A stretch of 49,577 nucleotides of DNA from Pleurobrachia bachei (GCA_000695325.1 AVPN01000507.1:1-49577); one strand, 5' to 3'; positions 39,398 to 49,577 are shown, counted from the stretch's first letter. A program made the numbers and translations. The notes: generated by a model not told the origin, from the letters alone.

Positions 39398-40969
39398 ATG
39401 AGGATCTTATTCATGATACAGGTATGGGTAGTAACGATACGGGCAGGAATGGTATGCGATCACCACGGGGACAAGCAAATATATCGTATACCACCACACA
39501 TCAACTGTACAGAGGGCAACTACGAACAGTGGAATATTAAGATGCAGAAATTAAATAATAATTTATATAGCACAAAACTAAAATCACTAAAGATTATAGC
39601 AAGGAAATGTAGCACATACACAACATTAGTAGGCGGTAAAATAAGCGAAAAAACGGAAAAGTACGTCAGCATACCACTGAAAGAGGCAAAAACTTTAATT
39701 AAACAGCACTCTTGCCTTAAGACGGAAGGGAGTAACTTTAAGTTGAAAAACGGATATGAATGTGAGTATAGTTATATGAAACATAAAACTAAAACAACAT
39801 ATAGTTGTTACCTAGAGGAAGGGACAGTGAGCAAAAAGAGAGGAGGACAGATTACAAGCAACGTACTTGACCTACACGGCTGCAATTATAACGAAGGGGA
39901 ATGCAAGACTCAGAACACTGAGTACGCCGTGTGGGAGGTGGACACGAGAGAATCACAGCAATATGAGGATATTGGCGAATATAACGCGACAAAATTGGGA
40001 AATCATTTAATAATACCAAAGTTAGCAATGACAGTACAACTAGATGGTAATGAAACGATTAATGAAGGACACAAGATTACCGTAGGTGAACTGATAATAA
40101 CCAGACTACGAGGAGAGAAACCACAAACATTACAAATTCGATCGAACGAAGCAATTTCAATTGAAAAATTAAAGCAAGATTTAGATAGAAAATTCCAATA
40201 TGTATTTGACGTCTTATCGTCACCAACGGCTGAGGAGAAATTCAGTTGCAGAGATTTGGCGCTAATAAGAAGGAACGAAAGAATATTAGCCAGATCAAAT
40301 CCGACTGAATATATCAGAGAGAAACTAAAAGTTAATAATCTGATAGCAAAAAGTGTGGGATCATATATAATTGTATTTCCGTGTAAGAAAGTTTTTAAAA
40401 ATTCAGTAAGGAAATCAGACAAATGTTACATAGATACACCAGTGAACTTTCGAATTACAAGAAATAGTGATGAACTGAAAGGCTTTATAACCAACTATGG
40501 GGAGATAATATCATCAAGTGTGGAAATACCCTGCAACAACGCTGGCAAGTACGTGCTAATAGGAGAGGAACTAGCACTGCAAACTTCAAATAACACTACT
40601 ATAGTAAGGAGTGAACAAATAGAGGACCTTCATGGGGAAGTAAGAAAAGGAATACCATTCCCCAATGAATACCCTAAAGATGCCTGGACACATAAAGAAA
40701 CCAAGTTTGACCAAGATGATGGCATTAAGAGCTGGATAAAAAATAGACAGGAAGTAGAGGGGATAGTAGACCTGAAAAACAGAGTAACAACAGTTTGGGA
40801 TGATATTAAACTGATTATAAACTACGGAATATGGTGTATACTACTAATGATAGTGTTAACAGGAATAATAAAGATAATTAAATCAAGGGAAAGAAAATAT
40901 TTAACTGATATGATCAATAAAGTAAAGTCTAGTACAACAGTAAGAAGAACCGCGGGGAGAAGGGGTTGA
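39398..40969 (+). CDS. Envelope-like glycoprotein 1, right copy
   Basis: 523 residues, same as 9146-10717, with the same upstream acceptor (ending 39370) and ATGA-overlapping short uORF (39372-39401). Confidence 0.7.
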   Translation: MRILFMIQVWVVTIRAGMVCDHHGDKQIYRIPPHINCTEGNYEQWNIKMQKLNNNLYSTKLKSLKIIARKCSTYTTLVGGKISEKTEKYVSIPLKEAKTLIKQHSCLKTEGSNFKLKNGYECEYSYMKHKTKTTYSCYLEEGTVSKKRGGQITSNVLDLHGCNYNEGECKTQNTEYAVWEVDTRESQQYEDIGEYNATKLGNHLIIPKLAMTVQLDGNETINEGHKITVGELIITRLRGEKPQTLQIRSNEAISIEKLKQDLDRKFQYVFDVLSSPTAEEKFSCRDLALIRRNERILARSNPTEYIREKLKVNNLIAKSVGSYIIVFPCKKVFKNSVRKSDKCYIDTPVNFRITRNSDELKGFITNYGEIISSSVEIPCNNAGKYVLIGEELALQTSNNTTIVRSEQIEDLHGEVRKGIPFPNEYPKDAWTHKETKFDQDDGIKSWIKNRQEVEGIVDLKNRVTTVWDDIKLIINYGIWCILLMIVLTGIIKIIKSRERKYLTDMINKVKSSTTVRRTAGRRG

Positions 40970-41155
40970 GTGACGCCCGAGAGCCTTAAGATCACCAACC
41001 AAAGTGAAAATAACGAAATAAATAACGGAGAAGTGAATTATATATTACGTAAAAGCGCAAATTAATTACTGAACTACTGTATGCTTACAAAAAATAGATT
41101 ACTTAGCTTATTGCCAGATGTTACAGTATTATATTAACCAACAAATGTTTTAGCA

Positions 41156-43267
41156 ATGATGAACGAGTTACGAAGGAACTACTGGACAGTTATACTATTG
41201 TGGATTTTCGCGACAGCACAACAGATAGATTTGGGCCCGAAATCTGTCATACATGACGAGAAACTGGGAATAGTATTAACTCACGATGGGTATTTGATAA
41301 ATAAGAACGAGGATATTATGTTTTCTCTATTTCTAAAGATACCGAATCCAGAAGATAAAAACAACACATGCCTACGCAACTGTAAGCGACAAGATACAGC
41401 GGTATTGATGATGAGGGGGATTAATAGAAACTGTACTACAAGAAAAGACGTTTCTGAAGTGCACATCAGGGACTTCATAGATAAGCAAGTAATTAAAACA
41501 GTCGACGAAACAGCAGTACGTGGTTCAGGGGAGTGTATTTTGAGATGTTTAAGGGTGGAAGCATGTAAAAGTGTAATAATTGACCAGAAAGGAGGGGATA
41601 CAATCGATTGTTGGTTATTAAGAGAACCACAAATGCATAAACTACCGGCAGGAGAGAATTCTATGACGGAATATAGGTTACACGAAGGGTGTCTTAAAGG
41701 AGGAACTCAAAACGAAGTATGCGACGACGCCATGGATACAAACGCAGTAACGAATTTGTTATATGAAAGTAATGTAAATTGGATTCAGGAACAATGGCAA
41801 AAATTTGAAAACATCGGTCAAACAACAATGCATAGAGATAAAAGGCAAGTAATAGCACTAGCAGGAATGCTAGCACTAGCCTCCACAGGGTTTACTATAT
41901 ACGAGCAACAACAAATGAGATCACACATTAAGACATTGAATAAGGAGTTTAATCATTTTAAGACGAATCAACTGGTGTTTGATAAGACAATTACAACAGT
42001 TACGGAAGAACTAACTAAACATGTGATTGGTTTGGAAGAAGTAGTTCTAGAACAAAAGCTACAAATGGGATGCGAAATAGATCATTTAGCAGTCTTTATG
42101 CTGAATGATCGGAGACTAAGGCAATGGAAAGAATACCTAGAACAAATATATTTCGGCGTAATGCACGGACAGCAAAATACTAATATAGCACCATATATTA
42201 TTAAAAAGGATATGGTAAGACAGATTATTGAAAACAGTGGGGCATTTAAAAACACTATATATGAGGAGGATCAGAACCTGTTATATAAGTTTGGGAGAAT
42301 GTACGTAACTGAAGCACACAAAACAGACGATCACTTCAATCTACACATAGTGATTAAGACACCTAGAATTAGTAACGAAGACTTAACTAGGGTATATAAG
42401 ACACATCAGTCAGGGGTAATTACGTCAGAAGGTCACTGTAACAGATATACTTTACCAAATTACGTTATAATAGATGGCATGGAAGTATACTCATTAGATA
42501 AAAACAGGTGTGAAACACTAAACGGTATCAATATGTGTACCCGATATGGAATACAAAACATGACCGAGACAGCTTGTTTAAACAACATGAATAACTGTGA
42601 CGTAGTACTAGATAAATGTGAAACGAATATTGTAGAGACTACAGCAGGAGTAATGATAAGATCGAGAGAAAAAGTAACGGCCTCAAAGACCGCCGATGGA
42701 GTAGAGAAATTTGAGGAAATTGAAATGGGAAGGCGGGGAGTTAAATTCCTATCATACAAAACTTATAAATTGGTAACAGTAGGCGGAGTCGTAGTAAGAC
42801 CACCAACCGAACCAGTCGGTGAATTTAGCCTAACTTTGGAGGACCAAGATATATGGATTATGGAGTTAGATAAGAAGGCCGAAGACATTCATAAATCAAA
42901 TTATAGTTCAATTTTCAAAAAATTGTCTAGTTTGGATAATACAGTAAACGAAATGATTAGAGGACCAGCACTCACAGTTATAAATACATTATGGTGGGTA
43001 CTCCCAATAGGACTAGGTGCCATATTAATCGGATTGGCGATAGCGGGTATCGTGGTGTGCATTAGAGTTAAAGATAGGAAAAGGATAATAGAATATAACA
43101 AAAATATTCAGAATATTAAAAGGAAGACTAGTGAGTCGAACGCACTATTGAAAGCAGTACAGAGCCAAGAATTTGAAATGTCAGAAATAGACACATCTGA
43201 GGAATCAATCAATGCACTACCGTCCAATACTAAAATAAGAGGGAGAGAAGCAACTACGTCTATTTAA
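41156..43267 (+). CDS. env: Envelope-like glycoprotein 2 (class I fusion type), right copy
   Basis: 703 residues, same as 10904-13015: signal peptide, PAN-like Cys region, RDKR cleavage site, fusion-peptide-like stretch, heptad repeat, membrane anchor. The frame is unbroken. Confidence 0.82.
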   Translation: MMNELRRNYWTVILLWIFATAQQIDLGPKSVIHDEKLGIVLTHDGYLINKNEDIMFSLFLKIPNPEDKNNTCLRNCKRQDTAVLMMRGINRNCTTRKDVSEVHIRDFIDKQVIKTVDETAVRGSGECILRCLRVEACKSVIIDQKGGDTIDCWLLREPQMHKLPAGENSMTEYRLHEGCLKGGTQNEVCDDAMDTNAVTNLLYESNVNWIQEQWQKFENIGQTTMHRDKRQVIALAGMLALASTGFTIYEQQQMRSHIKTLNKEFNHFKTNQLVFDKTITTVTEELTKHVIGLEEVVLEQKLQMGCEIDHLAVFMLNDRRLRQWKEYLEQIYFGVMHGQQNTNIAPYIIKKDMVRQIIENSGAFKNTIYEEDQNLLYKFGRMYVTEAHKTDDHFNLHIVIKTPRISNEDLTRVYKTHQSGVITSEGHCNRYTLPNYVIIDGMEVYSLDKNRCETLNGINMCTRYGIQNMTETACLNNMNNCDVVLDKCETNIVETTAGVMIRSREKVTASKTADGVEKFEEIEMGRRGVKFLSYKTYKLVTVGGVVVRPPTEPVGEFSLTLEDQDIWIMELDKKAEDIHKSNYSSIFKKLSSLDNTVNEMIRGPALTVINTLWWVLPIGLGAILIGLAIAGIVVCIRVKDRKRIIEYNKNIQNIKRKTSESNALLKAVQSQEFEMSEIDTSEESINALPSNTKIRGREATTSI

Positions 43268-43322
43268 GCGGCTAAATAATTAAATAAAACAATAAAAATA
43301 AAAAAATACTACAGCTATAGCT

Positions 43323-43634
43323 ATGAATAATACAATAACCCCGAATGATATGAGACGACAAGTGGAACACGATATAGAGATGCAAATAAGGGACATGATG
43401 GATGATAATAAAATCAGGACATCTTGGATACAGGCTATGGAGAAAGATTTAAAAGGTTTGACGGAAAGAAGAAACAGGGAAATTCGTGGTATTCAAGAAC
43501 AAATATTAACAATATCTAAACTACAAGAGGACATGAACAAGAAAATAGTGAGATTGGAGCGGAAGTTGAGGATCTACCAAACGACTAGAAAAATGGAGAA
43601 CTTAAAGCTAACAAAAAACATGCAGGTAAATTAA
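43323..43634 (+). CDS. Small coiled-coil protein before the 3' LTR, right copy
   Basis: 103 residues, same as 13071-13382; 15 nt before the polypurine tract. Confidence 0.6.
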   Translation: MNNTITPNDMRRQVEHDIEMQIRDMMDDNKIRTSWIQAMEKDLKGLTERRNREIRGIQEQILTISKLQEDMNKKIVRLERKLRIYQTTRKMENLKLTKNMQVN

Positions 43635-43649
43635 TTAGGGAATCAATTT

Positions 43650-43672
43650 GAAAAAAAAAAAGAGGGGGGTAG
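43650..43672 (+). other. Polypurine tract, right copy
   Basis: A-run then GAGGGGGG and TAG, directly before the LTR start at 43673. Confidence 0.9.
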
Positions 43673-44945
43673 TGTTGGGCCCCTGAATCAGAGAGTATAA
43701 TACAGTGAAGTGTCACGAGTTAAAAGTATGACGTGATTATTATTTATAGTGAAAATGATGTAATTATTGATTTAATATATATGTGTCGCAAGCTAGAAGT
43801 ATGACGTGATTACTGTTTATATAAAGATGATGTAATGGCTGAAGAGACAATATTCGGACTGTGATATTATCGCTAAGTTGTGGTTTGGAGATTATGATCC
43901 GAGATATATCTGAGTTAGGAAAAGATGTCATCGGAGACCAATAAGGAGTGGCGGCTGGTGAAAAGTGTGGGAATGAAACATGGTTGTGGAAAGATAACGT
44001 CATAACGAAGACACCTGATAGGTAGACAGGAGAGTCTGGAATGAAAGTGATTAAACCATTATACGATGATAACGAGTTGTGGACAGATAACGTCATAACC
44101 AAGACACCTGATAGGTAGACAGGAGAGTCTAGGACGAAGGTGATTAAACCATTATATAGCACATCAGGAACGATGAATACGAACGACAGGGTTGTTAAGG
44201 AGAGATTAGAGATAGTGACTGAATGAACTAGAGAGAACAGGAAGCAGGGAGAACGCGTCGGCTGAACGCCGGTTCCTTTATAAGCCGAGTGATCTTGAGA
44301 GCGAGCTCAGTTCCATTTTTTATGGTCATCCGTCTAGACGTGATGGGTGATCAGGAGCCCATTCCTGAGCTGAGCCTCAGGCGGGCTCCACTCATGTTAT
44401 AAACTTTTCAAAGAGCACTATAATACTTTGGTCTATTGTTATGCTGTGTAATACCCTGAATTGAATTTAAATAAACATATAAAACCTTGGTTATTCTCGT
44501 ACTATTCACATCCCTAACCTAATGCTGATGGCCGGATTAGTCAAGCTTGTAGAGTTAGAATTTGCGAGCAATTCATGGCTCTAGATAAACTGTGAGAGTT
44601 AGAATTTGCGAGCAATCCATGGCTCTAAATAAAACGTGAGTGTAACAAATTGTGGGCAACCCATGGCTATAATGAAACATCCTGTTGAACTTTTTGGGCA
44701 AACTACAGCCCTGATAAAAGCTAAAGACTGCAATGATAGTTAAATATCTTGGCTCTTTCAATGGTGGCAGCATTAGAACCTAAACCATCATGATCACTAA
44801 ACACAACACTTGATATACAAGTGGGTCTGGTAGGAATCCGTGAAATGTGATAATCTGTTGGCATCTCGAAATACATGAACCCATCGCCTGTTACTATATT
44901 AAATTAAAGTGCACGTTAGCCCCACCTACGTGTAGGGGTCCAACA
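43673..44945 (+). repeat. LTR, right complete copy (3' LTR of the assembled element)
   Basis: 1273 bp with no difference seen from 13421-14693. If the tandem copy is real, identical LTRs mean a very recent insertion or gene conversion. If it is an artefact, there is only one sampled LTR sequence and identity says nothing about age. Confidence 0.92.
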
Positions 44946-44995
44946 GAAATGGTGACAGAAGTGGCCAAAATTTTAAAGAGCTATGCGTAGGTGGG
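44920..44995 (+). promoter_or_regulatory. Primer-binding site and flanking stem, right copy
   Basis: PBS-like TGGTGACAGAAGTGG at 44950-44964; stem arms 44921-44930 and 44986-44995; candidate donor AG/GTG in the 3' arm. Confidence 0.65.
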
Positions 44996-45105
44996 AAATA
45001 ACAAATTAAACAAATTAAATTGAGCATAATAGTTGCAAAATTGGTTAGAAGGGATAGTTCCTGAATTAACCGTAAAATTGAAACTATGATCTTTCCTAGC
45101 AAACC

Positions 45106-46765
45106 ATGACAAAATCAAAGCGACAGAAAACCAGGGCCGCGGCTCGGACCGCCACAAAAAGAGTGAGGGCGGCCGAACCGCGGCAGGGGGATTTTATCCC
45201 AATGGAGAACTTGAACCAACTAGACAAAATGTCCGGAAGGCAAGGCTCCGTGAGGTAATAAAATTAGCATAGCACCAAAATAAATAATATAGTGATAAAT
45301 TGAAGAAATTGGTAGCATATAATTATAATGAAAACTTTTCCAATTACAGGAGGATAAAAAAGAACTATAATGACCCATTGACAGCAAGAATCTCGGAAAT
45401 TTTGCCGTCATATAAATGGGTCAAGCACACATCGATGAGACACGGATGGGAATACGGTATACAGGCCCATGAGCCCCTAACTTTTATGCTGTAAGTTGAC
45501 TGTCTGAGTTACTATAGAACTAGCAAACTGTGTGAAAGATTCATATGCATCATGATATGTGAGAAGGATGACCGGGGGAGATAGAGATAGAGTAGAGATA
45601 ACAAGGAGTAGAGAGAGAGGGGGAGATAAGAAAACTGATCACTGCCACAATATGTTCAAAATTTTGCACGTCCTCTTGCTCGTTGTTTCTGGGGGCCTTT
45701 TCGTGGAGGCCCTACTCTGCTATGAGGGGTCCCTGATTAGGGAATGCCCTAGTGTGTAAGTAAAACTAGTGCCTGTGTTAGATATGAGTTGCAATAATGG
45801 CCAAAAGTTATCACGTGCCTCGTTTTTTATTTTTTCAGAGAACTGTACCCGGTGTGTTATCTGGGAGATGCTCAGGGAGTCACCGGATGTGGGGTTTGCC
45901 AAATTAGCCTGGAATTGTGCGAGCATTGTGCCACGGACCTGTGCAATGCACAACCAAGCCTCCTATTAAAAGCCCAAAAAGAGAGGGAAAAAATGGACTC
46001 AGAGAGATCAAAACGGCTAAAAGAGGAACAGGAGACGAGAGAGAGAGAGAATGCACGAGATGAGATAGTGAGCAGAGAGAGGGAGAGAGTTCTGATTACG
46101 GTAATATGGATCCTAGTCGGAACACTGTTTTTGACCATATGTCTGTTTGCTGTTATTATAAAATATAAAAAATGTATTTCCGGTTGAGAGGGTATCAATG
46201 TAATTAATCAAAATAGGTTAATAATAATAACAAAAACCTAATGTTAATTTAATAATCTGAATAAATAGGCATAATTAACTAATACTAACACCTTTATTTC
46301 TCAGGGATACTATAAAGATAGTCAATGCAGGAACCAGAAAAAAAAGGAAGGGGCGCATCGCAACTATCGGGAAATCAGAGGTAAAATAATATAAAGTAAA
46401 GGGAATTTTTTTTAAAAAGAAAAAACAATAAACTTTTAAAAGAGATTATAGTTTTGACGTCAAATTAGCTGCACTAGAAATGATAGATTGTAAGCAAAAT
46501 ATTTTATTTCCAGAGCAGGGATGCAATACTGGAAACACCTGGCACTGGCAACGAAGATGGAGCGACCAACAACATAAACAGATATAACTACCCGGAGTGC
46601 GACGCTCCCAAACACGTTATAGAGTGTAAGTTAAAACTAAAAATGGGTATTCTATGGTAGACTAATGTAATAGACATTTAAATTGGGACGCGAGGGAGTA
46701 AGAGACGAGGGAGCTAGCACATTATAATAATATAACTATTTTGATCAGATGGGAGAGAGTGCTAG
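45106..46765 (+). CDS. Gene A (basic, five exons), right copy
   Basis: Exons 45106-45254, 45350-45490, 46305-46380, 46514-46625 and 46749-46765, phases as in the left copy. It lies beyond the 3' LTR of the assembled element, so it belongs to the next tandem unit or to the duplicated assembly. Confidence 0.58.
45652..46187 (+). CDS. Ly6-like membrane protein, right copy
   Basis: Exons 45652-45755 and 45839-46187 within intron 2 of gene A; same product as 15400-15935. Confidence 0.68.
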
Positions 46766-47652
46766 ACGATCGTGGCTGAACAGTACTGGATTATGATGAC
46801 GTGGTGTAGGGATCCAAGCAAAATCGAGTAGAATCATGGACAATATTATATATATTATATTTATATATGGACAATATGGTGGAGTGGCACACATAATTGA
46901 ATTCGTTTTTTAACAGTTTCATTTTATGAGAATTGTCCTAACTCAAACTGGATCGGGGCACCCAAAAAACAAAAACATTTGGGCTCTCTAACCCGAGTCC
47001 TCTTGTTATAAAGTGTTTGTTGAGGTGAATGCTTGGTTGGTTCAGGATAGTGTAGCTATGGATGAAGGGTGAGATATAGTTTAATTTGGGTAGTTTGGGA
47101 AATTCTCAAAAGACCGAGATAACCAAACGAAATAGAATAAACAGGACAAGATCAAAAGGTCCCAATAAGCACTCTGGAATAGCACTAACGAAGGTCTCAA
47201 GAGTTCTGTTATTATTGTCCTTTTCTGGAGAACGTATTCAAAGTTATAGAGATGAAGACAAAGGCAAGGATGCTGCTAAAAGGCCGAGGATAAGTATAAG
47301 TACTGGTCGTTATCGGTCCTCATAGCCCGCGTGACGTGCAGGTTAGGATGGTGAATTATTGGATAATAGTGCATATAGCACTCTAATCAATTAAAATGAT
47401 TTGCGGTTCGGTTTGGGTGAACATCTCTCGGGAGTTACTATCCATCCTAATGATGGTGAACCTTTGCACTTGTATGAAGGGTTCGATTGTGATCTGATCG
47501 GGTCCTCGCACATAAATAATCTTCTCGGTCTCCATCACTGTAAAAAAGAGAATCGTTAGAGTTTGAGTTGAGTTTCATCCGATGGGTCACTGTGCGTGAT
47601 TGGATCCCAATTGTATAGAGTGGAGAAGAGGTAGAATTGAGACAGAAATAAC
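46766..47652 (+). other. Non-coding stretch, right copy of 16514-17400
   Basis: Same content as the left copy; no gene supported. Confidence 0.4.
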
Positions 47653-47699
<47 letters not shown>

Positions 47700-47800
47700 G
47701 GAGAAAGAGAAAAAGAGGGAGAAAGGAGAGATAGAGAGAGACAGAGAGAGATAAAAAGAGACAAAAAGGGAGACAGATAGAGAGAAGTATAGAGAGAGAT

Positions 47801-47838
<38 letters not shown>

Positions 47839-47952
47839 CAGATACAGAAACATATATAGAGGCAAAGAGAGAGAGACAAAGAGGGAGACAGAGAGAGAAG
47901 TACGCAGAGAAGACATAGAGCGAGATAAAAAGAGAGAGGGACGTAGAGAGAA
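47653..47952 (+). repeat. GA-rich microsatellite, right copy
   Basis: Same interrupted (GA)n tract as 17401-17700. Confidence 0.9.
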
Positions 47953-48306
47953 GCACAACCGGGTGGCACCCAATGATCAAATACAGCACTCCGTAATTGA
48001 ATACTTGCAATTATTAGTGAATTAGTGGAATAGATTAGTGACTACATTATAATAAAATAGTCCCAATCATATAGTGATGAATATGCCCGCCTGTCACGAG
48101 GGCGACCAAAGATTTCATTCCCAGTCGGGGAACTGCAGTACGAACAGGTTGCCGTATCGACTCGAAAGTAATGAAGGTAAAGGGAGGGCCAATAGCTTAC
48201 ACGGAGAATAAGAACCCGGGGGAGGTTAAAGATAATTACCCACAAGAAAGCTATGTGAGAGGAGGACCAATGTTCCTTTTCCTGATAGCTAACGATGGTG
48301 CAGTTC

Positions 48307-48955
48307 AGAAGCAGGGAGAACGCGTCGGCTGAACGCCGGTTCCTTTATAAGCCGAGTAATCTTGAGAGCGAGCTCAGTTCCATTTTTGTGGGTCACCTGT
48401 CTATGTACGATAGGTGGCCTAGGAGCCCATTCCTGAGCTGAGCCTCAGGCGGGCTCCACTCATGTTATAACTTGGCCATGCTATGAATATGAGACACGTT
48501 TGAAATAAAGTTATGTTGTATAATATCCAAATTAGTTCAAATAAACGCTATAATCCGTAGTCATTCTCGTCTTGCTCATACTCTAATATAATGCTGGTAG
48601 CTCGGTGAAATCGGCTTTCCAGGTGCCAACCATAGCACAATGTGATCTGAGAGTGAGATATCAGGTGCCAACCATAGCACAATGTGATCTGAGAGTGAAA
48701 TATCGGGTGCCAAACATAGCACGACGTGAGCTAAGATTGATATAAGTGGCGCAACCCATGGCGCACATTAATGGTAGCAGCACTATAGGTTAAAACTAAC
48801 ATGATCACTAAATACAACACTTGATATGCAAATGGGCCTGGTGTGAACCCGTAAATCATGAACTTCTGTTGGCAACTCGATGTATATGGACCCATCGCTT
48901 GTTAGGCTACCATTGCCGGGGATATTAAGGAGCACCTGCGTGTAGGGGTCCAACA
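48307..48955 (+). repeat. 3' part (R-U5) of a related, diverged LTR
   Basis: It begins abruptly at AGAAGCAGGGAGAACGCG, matching 13989 onward. The first 170 bp, including TATA-like TTTATAA and the GAGCCC hairpin (48423-48456), are close to the main LTR, and the rest diverges. It has a different tandem array (42-bp units from 48621, 48663 and 48705). It ends TAGGGGTCCAACA like the main LTR. U3 is missing: the left side is accessory-region sequence ending at 48306. So this is a chimeric junction, real or assembled, with another family member. Confidence 0.85.
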
Positions 48956-49026
48956 GAAATGGTGACAGAAGTGGGATGTTTAATTAATTTAATTAATTGA
49001 AACTTAAATCGAGCTATACGCAGGTG
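48933..49026 (+). promoter_or_regulatory. Primer-binding site and covarying stem of the related element
   Basis: PBS-like TGGTGACAGAAGTGGG at 48960-48975. CACCTGCG (48933-48940) pairs with CGCAGGTG (49019-49026). The main element has CACCTACG with CGTAGGTG, so an A-U pair has become G-C on both sides. The spacer between differs in length and sequence. Confidence 0.65.
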
Positions 49027-49162
49027 TAAAACACTAGATAAATTGATAGCTTGCTGGATAATGGATGCATCAGTGCATATAACACAGTGATAGAGGCCTT
49101 GGCTTGTAATATATGCAACACGGAAGTCATTACATATCATCTAAAATGATTTAATTTAGAAA

Positions 49163-49565
49163 ATGACGAGAACATTAAAATTTAAACGAAAGCAAGCCGC
49201 CCGGGTACAGCGAAGGGCAATCCGCCCTGTAAAAACAGAATACGTGCCCATGTGTGAATTAGCAAATATACACATGCAGACACTGACCCCGTGTGGGACC
49301 ATAAGGTAATTACATAAAAAGTAAAATAAAAAACTTAAATTAATAAATATATAAAATAGTAGTATGTGTAAACGGGGCTGTGATTGGTTCTAAATGTTGT
49401 CTTAATTTGCAGGTCTGTTAAGAGAGATATGACTGACAAATTAACCAGGAAGATATGCGAGGTGTTGCCTCGATTTTCAGATATGCGTTTTAACAAGAGA
49501 AAGGGATTTAGTAACATCTTCGGAATCGACGTTTTACCGGACCACGATGTCCCCTCTCCCGTGCT
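49163..49565 (+). CDS. Divergent gene A homologue (first two exons; continues past the window)
   Basis: Exons 49163-49305 and 49413-49565 (107-bp intron) keep the phase 2/phase 2 pattern of gene A: exon 1 ends AG before GTAATT and exon 2 ends CT before GTAAGT. Exon 1 is basic (FKRKQAARVQRR). Exon 2 has DKLTRKICEVLP where gene A has DPLTARISEILP. Protein identity is low, so this gene evolves fast while position and splicing are conserved. Later exons lie outside the window. Confidence 0.62.
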
Positions 49566-49577
49566 GTAAGTTAATTG

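Larger units (their letters stand above)
13421..44945 (+). mobile_element. Giant retrovirus-like Ty3/Gypsy LTR element, complete LTR to LTR as assembled
   Basis: The two LTRs (13421-14693 and 43673-44945) have matching ends TGTTGG/CCAACA. A primer-binding-site-like sequence follows the 5' LTR and a polypurine tract precedes the 3' LTR. Between them lie gag, a frameshifted pol in the order protease-RT-RNase H-integrase (Gypsy order), two envelope-like glycoproteins and about 18 kb of accessory genes placed between the 5' LTR and gag. Span is 31,525 bp, including 379 N, an 880-bp repeat and a segment repeated around the gap, so the true unit is probably about 29-31 kb. All genes are on the same strand. 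No target-site duplication can be tested because both outer sides are again element sequence. Placing accessory genes before gag is unusual; retroviral accessory genes normally follow pol. Confidence 0.85.
30253..48306 (+). repeat. Right copy of the 18-kb direct repeat (partner 1-18054)
   Basis: It begins at an abrupt seam. The sequence reaches the start codon region of gene Y (ATGG at 30249-30252) and then jumps back to TGGTACCC inside gene X. The seam coincides exactly with window base 1 in the partner copy. That coincidence favours an assembly origin, such as concatenation of a circular or LTR-collapsed contig. Confidence 0.93.

Noticed and set aside
48307-48955. A third complete LTR
   Set aside because: Only R-U5 and the end of U3 are present; no TGTTGG start or polypurine tract precedes it.
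1-49577. Prokaryotic or phage origin with operon-like genes
   Set aside because: Introns in phase, LTRs, polyadenylation signal and Gypsy pol show a eukaryotic retroelement.

Overview
The window is eukaryotic, most likely invertebrate metazoan, DNA. Almost all of it belongs to one very large retrovirus-like Ty3/Gypsy LTR element. The eukaryotic signs are many short GT-AG introns (about 75-200 bp) that join open frames in the correct phase, a polyadenylation signal inside the LTR, GA microsatellites and a run of N. I cannot name the host: no flanking host gene and no target-site duplication is visible. All supported genes are on the + strand, and the sense strand is clearly A-rich.

Layout, following the element from its 5' LTR. 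LTR 13421-14693 (TGTTGG...CCAACA, 1273 bp) is followed by a primer-binding site inside a stem. Next comes about 18 kb of accessory genes lying BEFORE gag: a five-exon basic protein (gene A, 14854-16513); a Ly6-like membrane protein nested in its second intron (15400-15935); a long non-coding GA-rich stretch with an assembly gap; a C2H2 zinc-finger protein (19752-20260); a small charged protein (20470-21042); accessory family member W (21600-22265); another small charged protein (22806-23069); and a cluster of TENT4/Trf4-like non-canonical nucleotidyltransferases (23152-28801) interleaved with family member X. After that come X (29153-29955), family member Y (31129-31913), an F-box-like protein (31933-32427), gag (32608-35412), pol by -1 frameshift (to 39263), two different envelope-like glycoproteins (39398-40969 and 41156-43267), a small coiled-coil protein (43323-43634), the polypurine tract, and the 3' LTR at 43673-44945. 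LTR to LTR is about 31.5 kb as assembled, against 5-10 kb for typical Gypsy elements.

Duplications. Bases 1-18054 and 30253-48306 show no difference that I can see, at offset 30252, so gag, pol, both env genes, the LTR and the first accessory genes each appear twice. An 880-bp block (1-880, 29373-30252, 30253-31132) occurs three times. A contig unit whose end repeats its start by 880 bp is what a circular or collapsed-LTR assembly path would give, so the tandem arrangement may be an assembly artefact and not biology. An older, diverged 3-kb tandem duplication (23713-26759 and 26760-29803) doubled the TENT-B gene and left a broken X and a broken TENT-A. From 48307 a related but diverged LTR 3' part starts, followed by a divergent copy of gene A (49163 to the window end). 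That copy shows which features the family conserves: the exon phases, the R-region hairpin, the primer-binding site and a covarying stem.

How the parts may work together (inference). gag-pol-env supply a retrovirus-like replication and spread module. Nearly every gene has a 3' splice acceptor within 0-8 nt of its ATG, which suggests that one leader, either the LTR leader exon or a trans-spliced leader, is joined to many acceptors as in complex retroviruses. The accessory genes look like RNA-tailing enzymes, a ubiquitin-ligase adaptor, a zinc-finger protein, a cell-surface Ly6 protein and an unknown three-member family. This resembles a complex-retrovirus regulatory and host-interaction set, but on a larger scale and placed upstream of gag.
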